Assembly (NCBI GenBank): GCA_023391955.1
Contig: JAEWAA010000160.1
Location: 1 to 9,793 of the forward strand
Length of the DNA stretch: 9,793 bases
Direction: 5' to 3'
Source: Bacillota bacterium
GTDB taxonomy: Bacteria; Bacillota; Bacilli; Paenibacillales; NBRC-103111
Positions 6,569 to 9,793 of this stretch are shown here, in pieces. The position numbers were made by a program, and so were the translations under genes. The first letter of the stretch is position 1. Each line of letters begins with the position of its first letter. The notes under the pieces were generated by a model. It did not search any database, was not told the origin of the DNA, and was given only the letters and a program-made list of their open reading frames with translations.

Positions 6569-6597
6569 TTGCCATAAAACCCCGCTTACTGTATAAT
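6569..6597 (+). promoter_or_regulatory. Near-consensus sigma-A promoter upstream of argS
   Basis: TTGCCA (6569-6574) and TATAAT (6592-6597) are separated by exactly 17 bases. Transcription would begin near 6604, leaving about 415 bases of leader before the argS start at 7019. The leader holds a strong hairpin and the second repeat array. No other promoter of this quality was seen closer to argS. The transcript could instead be a separate small RNA ended at the hairpin. Confidence 0.75.
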
Positions 6598-6646
6598 GAA
6601 ATTTCGGATGAGGGTCCGGAGTTTTTTGTTGCGACTGACTATTATT

Positions 6647-6672
6647 CAGGGCACCCCGCAAGGGGTGTTCTG
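6647..6672 (+). other. Strong RNA hairpin in the argS leader, possible attenuator or small-RNA end
   Basis: Bases 6647-6657 and 6662-6672 pair over 11 bp, including two G-U pairs, with a core CACCCC/GGGGTG and a GCAA tetraloop of the stable GNRA class. It is followed by TTGTT, which is a poor T-tract, so termination would be weak or partial. It lies about 43 bases after the predicted start of transcription. Confidence 0.55.
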
Positions 6673-6730
6673 TTGTTATGATTGGTTTGTCTGTCCGCAG
6701 CTTTGGCGGCGGTTATACACTTCGTCAGGG

Positions 6731-6919
6731 CTGTAACGGAACTCTGCGACTCTTACAGCACAAAATCGGTGATTTTGGTTTTTTAACGGAACTGAGAAGC
6801 TCTAACAGAGGTGCGGACGCCTTCCTTGGCAGATTTTCACATCGTAAGCGCTTCTGAGTTCCGTTAGCCGGGGAAATGACCGGAAAATGCAGGCTAAGTG
6901 CTTCTGAGTTCCGTTAGAG
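6731..6919. repeat. Four-copy TAACGGAACT repeat array arranged as an inverted duplication
   Basis: Four copies of a roughly 25 bp unit, consensus TAACGGAACTCAGAAGC plus a less conserved CTTA end, occur in the gap before argS. Copies 1 (6734-6758) and 2 (6784-6808) read on the plus strand. Copies 3 (6842-6866) and 4 (6892-6916) read on the minus strand. Copies 3 and 4 differ at one base over the 23 bases TAAG...GTTAG. Steps between centres are 50, 58 and 50. The 25-base spacers in the two halves also share GGTNATTT when one is reversed, so each half is a doublet and the halves are inverted copies. In RNA, copy 1 can pair with 4 and copy 2 with 3. Bases 6510-7018 otherwise hold only the promoter, the hairpin and the argS ribosome binding site. 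Confidence 0.88.
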
Positions 6920-7018
6920 GTTTCTTACATAAGTTTTCAAGTTATAGTTTCGGGTACCCCGTGGCGGCGGAATCCTGCTGCGAGGGGCTGCCTTTGTATA
7001 TAGGAGAGGAAGGGTACT

Positions 7019-8740
7019 ATGATTAATTACAAAGACGAACTGGCCAAACAGATTGCGGAAGGATTCGAGGGTTTGGAGGCAGCTGCACTGCGGGACATGA
7101 TCGAATATCCGCCTAACCCGGAGCTGGGGGATTTTTCGCTGCCCTGCTTCAAGCTGTCCAAGGCTCTCCGCAAATCTCCCCAGGCCATTGCCGATGAGAT
7201 CAAATCCAAGCTGGCTACGGACGGTTTGTTCAGCCGGGTGGAATCTGTTTCGGGCTACGTGAATGTATTCCTGGACAAACAAGCCTTTGCAGCCAATCTG
7301 CTGTCGACCATCCTGTCGGAGCGTGAACGTTATGGTTCCTCCGATTTAGGTGCGGGCAAAACCGTTGTGTTCGACTTTTCCTCACCGAATATTGCCAAAC
7401 CCTTTCATGTGGGGCATCTGCGCTCAACCATGATCGGCAATGCGCTGTACCGGATTCACCAATACCTTGGCTATACCTGTGTAGGCGTTAACCACCTGGG
7501 AGACTGGGGAACCCAGTTCGGCAAGCTGATCGTGGCCTACAAAAACTGGGGCAACGAAGCGGCCGTAGAAGAAGGCGGCATTCTCGAGCTGCTGCGCCTG
7601 TATGTGCAGTTCCATGATGAAGCGGACAAAACTCCTGAGCTGGAGGAGGTTGCCCGTTCCTGGTTCGTGCGTCTGGAGCAGGGGGATGAGGAAGCGCACC
7701 GCTTGTGGCGCTGGTTTGTGGATATCAGCCTGAAGGAGTTCAACAAAATTTATGACCTCCTGGGCATCAAATTTGATTCCTTCGCCGGCGAAAGCTTCTA
7801 CAACGACAAGATGGACAAGCCCGTCCAGGAGTTGAAGGACAAGGGACTGCTGGAGGAGGACGAAGGCGCCCTGCTGGTCCGCCTGGATGAGTACAACATG
7901 CCCCCGGCCCTCATGATCAAAAAGGACGGCGCAACCCTGTACCACACCCGTGATGTGGCGGCAGCCATCTACCGGAAACAAACCTATGATTTCCATAAAT
8001 GCGTGTACGTCACCGGCGCGGCGCAAAATCTCCACTTCCAGCAGCTGTTCAAAATTGTGGAGCTGATGGGCTATGAATGGTCCAAGGATATGGTTCACGT
8101 GCCCTTTGGCCAAGTGAGCCTGGAAGGCGCCAAGCTCTCCACCCGGAAGGGCAACGTGGTCATGCTGGACGAGCTTCTGACTCGTTCGGTGGAGCGGGTG
8201 CGGGAGATTATCGAGGCGAAAAACCCGGATATGCCCAATAAGGAAGAAGTGGCCCGCCAGGTAGGCGTCGGCGCCATTGTGTTTAACGATCTGTCCACCA
8301 ACCGGATTAAGGACGTGGTGTTCTCCTGGGAGGATGCCTTGAACTTCGAAGGGGAAACCGGACCATATGTGCAATACACCCATGCCCGGGCATGCAGCGT
8401 GCTGCGTAAGTCCAACGGCGGCAGCTCCAGCATTGAGTTTGCCGGGGCCGCAGAGGTGGATGCCGGCCAGCTGTTGAATACGGAAGCCCAGCTGGCGCTG
8501 AAGGAGCTCTACATCTTCGGCGAGCAGGTGCAGCAGGCCATGTGGAAGCTGGAGCCGTCCATCGTCAGCCGCTATCTGGTGGATCTGGCCCAGGCGTTCA
8601 ACCGCTTCTACCACGAATGCCCGATTCTGGTAGAGGACCAAGCGGTGCGCAACGCCCGCCTGGCATTGGTGAAATCCGTGCAGATCACCCTGCGCAACGG
8701 CCTGGCCCTGATCGGCCTGGAATCGCCGGAGATGATCTAG
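7019..8740 (+). CDS. argS: Arginyl-tRNA synthetase, non-B. subtilis sequence type
   Basis: The 573-residue class I synthetase charges tRNA-Arg with arginine in the cytoplasm. The N-terminal tRNA-binding domain (about 1-100) includes PNPELGDFSLPCFKLSK. The catalytic domain carries the HIGH-type motif HVGH (130-133) within FSSPNIAKPFHVGHLRST, and KLSTRKG (372-378) at the KMSKS position. GPYVQYTHARACSVLRK and the DALR-type anticodon-binding domain follow to the C-terminus. The wording NIAKPFHVGHLRST and the altered KMSKS loop resemble eukaryotic and some Firmicute enzymes rather than the B. subtilis one (NPTGDLHLGHARG, KMSKR). This may therefore be a second copy (argS2 type). GGAGAGG (7003-7009) precedes the ATG at 7019. 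It is transcribed alone with a long leader and ends in a strong terminator. Confidence 0.95.
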   Translation: MINYKDELAKQIAEGFEGLEAAALRDMIEYPPNPELGDFSLPCFKLSKALRKSPQAIADEIKSKLATDGLFSRVESVSGYVNVFLDKQAFAANLLSTILSERERYGSSDLGAGKTVVFDFSSPNIAKPFHVGHLRSTMIGNALYRIHQYLGYTCVGVNHLGDWGTQFGKLIVAYKNWGNEAAVEEGGILELLRLYVQFHDEADKTPELEEVARSWFVRLEQGDEEAHRLWRWFVDISLKEFNKIYDLLGIKFDSFAGESFYNDKMDKPVQELKDKGLLEEDEGALLVRLDEYNMPPALMIKKDGATLYHTRDVAAAIYRKQTYDFHKCVYVTGAAQNLHFQQLFKIVELMGYEWSKDMVHVPFGQVSLEGAKLSTRKGNVVMLDELLTRSVERVREIIEAKNPDMPNKEEVARQVGVGAIVFNDLSTNRIKDVVFSWEDALNFEGETGPYVQYTHARACSVLRKSNGGSSSIEFAGAAEVDAGQLLNTEAQLALKELYIFGEQVQQAMWKLEPSIVSRYLVDLAQAFNRFYHECPILVEDQAVRNARLALVKSVQITLRNGLALIGLESPEMI

Positions 8741-8747
8741 TTAAGAA

Positions 8748-9793
8748 TCATAGAGGGAAGGTCTCGTACAGAGGCTTTCCCTTTTTTAAATGGCTTGCAG
8801 AGTATGTGCTGTTATAGAGGGTATGATAAAGCCCTCCGGATTGTAGCAGCTCCTCATGCCTCCCTTTTTCTGCTACCCTTCCATTTTCGATAACAATGAT
8901 CTGGTCCGCCCGATGGACTGTGGAGAGTCTGTGGGCGATAATGAACGTTGTTTTGCCCGCCATCAAACGCTCCAACGCTTTTTGAACCAGCCGCTCCGAT
9001 TCGTTATCCAGCGCTGCAGTGGCTTCATCCAACAGCAATACCGGCGCATTTCTGAGCAAAGCACGGGCAATGGATATTCTTTGCTTTTGACCCCCTGATA
9101 ACCGTACCCCTCCCTCGCCAATATGTGTGTCCAGGCCTTCGGGCAGCTCCAAAATGAACCCTAACGCATTGGCGTCCCCCGCAGCCGTCATGATCTCCTC
9201 CTCCGATGCATCCAGTCTTCCGCAGGCAATATTCTCTCGAATGGTTCCCGAATACATAAAGCTTTCTTGCGGCACAAAAGAGAAGTAACCTCTTACGTCC
9301 TGCAATTCCATATCCCTGATATTTTTTTCGTTAATCTTTATATCACCTCTGCCGGGTTCAAACAAACCTAACAGGATGTTGAAAAGGGTTGTTTTTCCGC
9401 CCCCGCTTGGACCGACTAACGCAATTTTCTGTCCGGCTTCTACATGTAAGGAAACATTATTCAGAATGGAACGGCTGGAATCGTATCCAAAGCTCAATCC
9501 GTCCACTTTCAATGTGTTAAAGTTATGATTCACTTTGTGATTGGGAATGTCCGGAAATTCCGCTCTTTCGTCTATCGTCTTAAAAATCCGGTCCGCGGCA
9601 CCCAGTGCTTGTTGAAGCTCTCCCCATGAGGACGCCAGGCCGGTAAAGGGCCATGTTAAATGATTCATAAGCTGTATAAATGCGATTAACCCGCCTACAG
9701 TCATGGACCCTGACGCTGCAAAATAAGCCCCCACAATGAACGTTACAATAAAGGACAAAAGACCAACCGCATTGGCCGCAGCAGAAAGGGAAG
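8748..9793 (-). CDS. ABC exporter, fused membrane and ATPase domains (5' end outside window)
   Basis: The minus-strand frame is open to the right edge, showing the last 347 or so residues. The first 60 are the end of the transmembrane domain (FIVTFIVGAYFAASGSM, GGLIAFIQLMNHLTWPF) and its coupling region. The ATPase domain follows with Walker A GPSGGGKT (127-134 of the visible part), Q-loop VPQESFMYSGTIREN, signature LSGGQ (231-235), Walker B LLLDEA (252-257) and H-loop His287. This is the layout of MsbA/LmrA-type half-transporter exporters, which work as dimers and often move drugs, lipids or peptides. All ATPase motifs are intact. The last 13 residues (LKKGKPLYETFPL) are encoded by the argS terminator hairpin, and no separate terminator is seen for this gene. 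A partner half-transporter may lie to the right. The substrate is unknown. Confidence 0.94.
   Translation of the reverse strand, partial: SLSAAANAVGLLSFIVTFIVGAYFAASGSMTVGGLIAFIQLMNHLTWPFTGLASSWGELQQALGAADRIFKTIDERAEFPDIPNHKVNHNFNTLKVDGLSFGYDSSRSILNNVSLHVEAGQKIALVGPSGGGKTTLFNILLGLFEPGRGDIKINEKNIRDMELQDVRGYFSFVPQESFMYSGTIRENIACGRLDASEEEIMTAAGDANALGFILELPEGLDTHIGEGGVRLSGGQKQRISIARALLRNAPVLLLDEATAALDNESERLVQKALERLMAGKTTFIIAHRLSTVHRADQIIVIENGRVAEKGRHEELLQSGGLYHTLYNSTYSASHLKKGKPLYETFPL
8752..8787 (+). terminator. Intrinsic terminator of argS
   Basis: An 11 bp stem (GGGAAGGTCTC at 8755-8765, GAGGCTTTCCC at 8771-8781, two G-U pairs, 5-base loop) is followed by six T (8782-8787). It starts 14 bases after the argS stop. 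The whole element also encodes the last residues of the convergent ABC exporter. Confidence 0.93.

Noticed and set aside
5778..6575. Minus-strand frame of 265 codons opposite the esterase
   Set aside because: It is antisense to a gene with intact catalytic motifs, and the product is low in structure-like pattern.
6678..6857. 59-codon frame with eight Arg codons in the argS leader, considered as an arginine leader peptide
   Set aside because: It runs straight through the repeat array, has only GGGGTG 10 bases upstream inside a stable hairpin, and the Arg codons are scattered rather than clustered.
6604..7018. T-box riboswitch upstream of argS
   Set aside because: No AGGGTGGNACCGCG-like core and no terminator next to the start codon. 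GGGTACCCCGTGG at 6954-6966 is only superficially similar.
7424..8641. Long open frame (405 codons) on the strand opposite argS
   Set aside because: It lies wholly inside argS and its product is rich in His, Gln and Leu, as expected for the complement of a biased coding frame. It resembles no protein family.

Overview
The window looks like a chromosomal stretch from a moderately GC-rich Firmicute, most likely Paenibacillus or a close relative. The signs are sigma-A type promoters, GGAGG-like ribosome binding sites, GTG and TTG starts, intrinsic terminators, and protein families common in that group. Intergenic hairpin repeats of the AGCGGAA...TTCCGCT kind also fit my general impression of Paenibacillus genomes. 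The genus is an inference. There is no phage, plasmid, transposon, CRISPR, tRNA or rRNA signal.

Layout: (1) At the left edge a MarR-family regulator runs leftward out of the window (1-170, minus). (2) A gene-free stretch (about 171-926) holds eight hairpin repeats at 321-741, spaced in alternating steps of 52 and about 63 bp. (3) A second MarR regulator (927-1361) and a DHA2/EmrB-type drug exporter (1403-3031) form an operon with an operator-like palindrome at its promoter and a strong terminator. (4) A two-CBS-domain protein (3195-3692) stands alone behind a promoter that carries two palindromes. (5) On the minus strand lie a DUF3788-type protein (3729-4148) and an AEC-family permease (4220-5146). 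(6) On the plus strand follows an SGNH esterase resembling rhamnogalacturonan acetylesterases (about 5409-6509). (7) The gap 6510-7018 holds a near-consensus promoter, a strong hairpin, and a second repeat family arranged as an inverted duplication. (8) An arginyl-tRNA synthetase (7019-8740) of a sequence type unlike the B. subtilis housekeeping enzyme ends in a terminator. (9) That terminator lies inside the 3' end of a convergent ABC exporter gene (8748-9793, minus), which runs off the right edge.

The marR-exporter operon reads as a typical autoregulated drug-efflux unit. The other genes look like independent transcription units and I see no single pathway linking them. The least explained content is the two intergenic repeat arrays. 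Each is built from doublets (52 bp spacing in one, 50 bp in the other) separated by a longer step, and all spacings are near whole turns of the DNA helix. No clear new gene system is visible.
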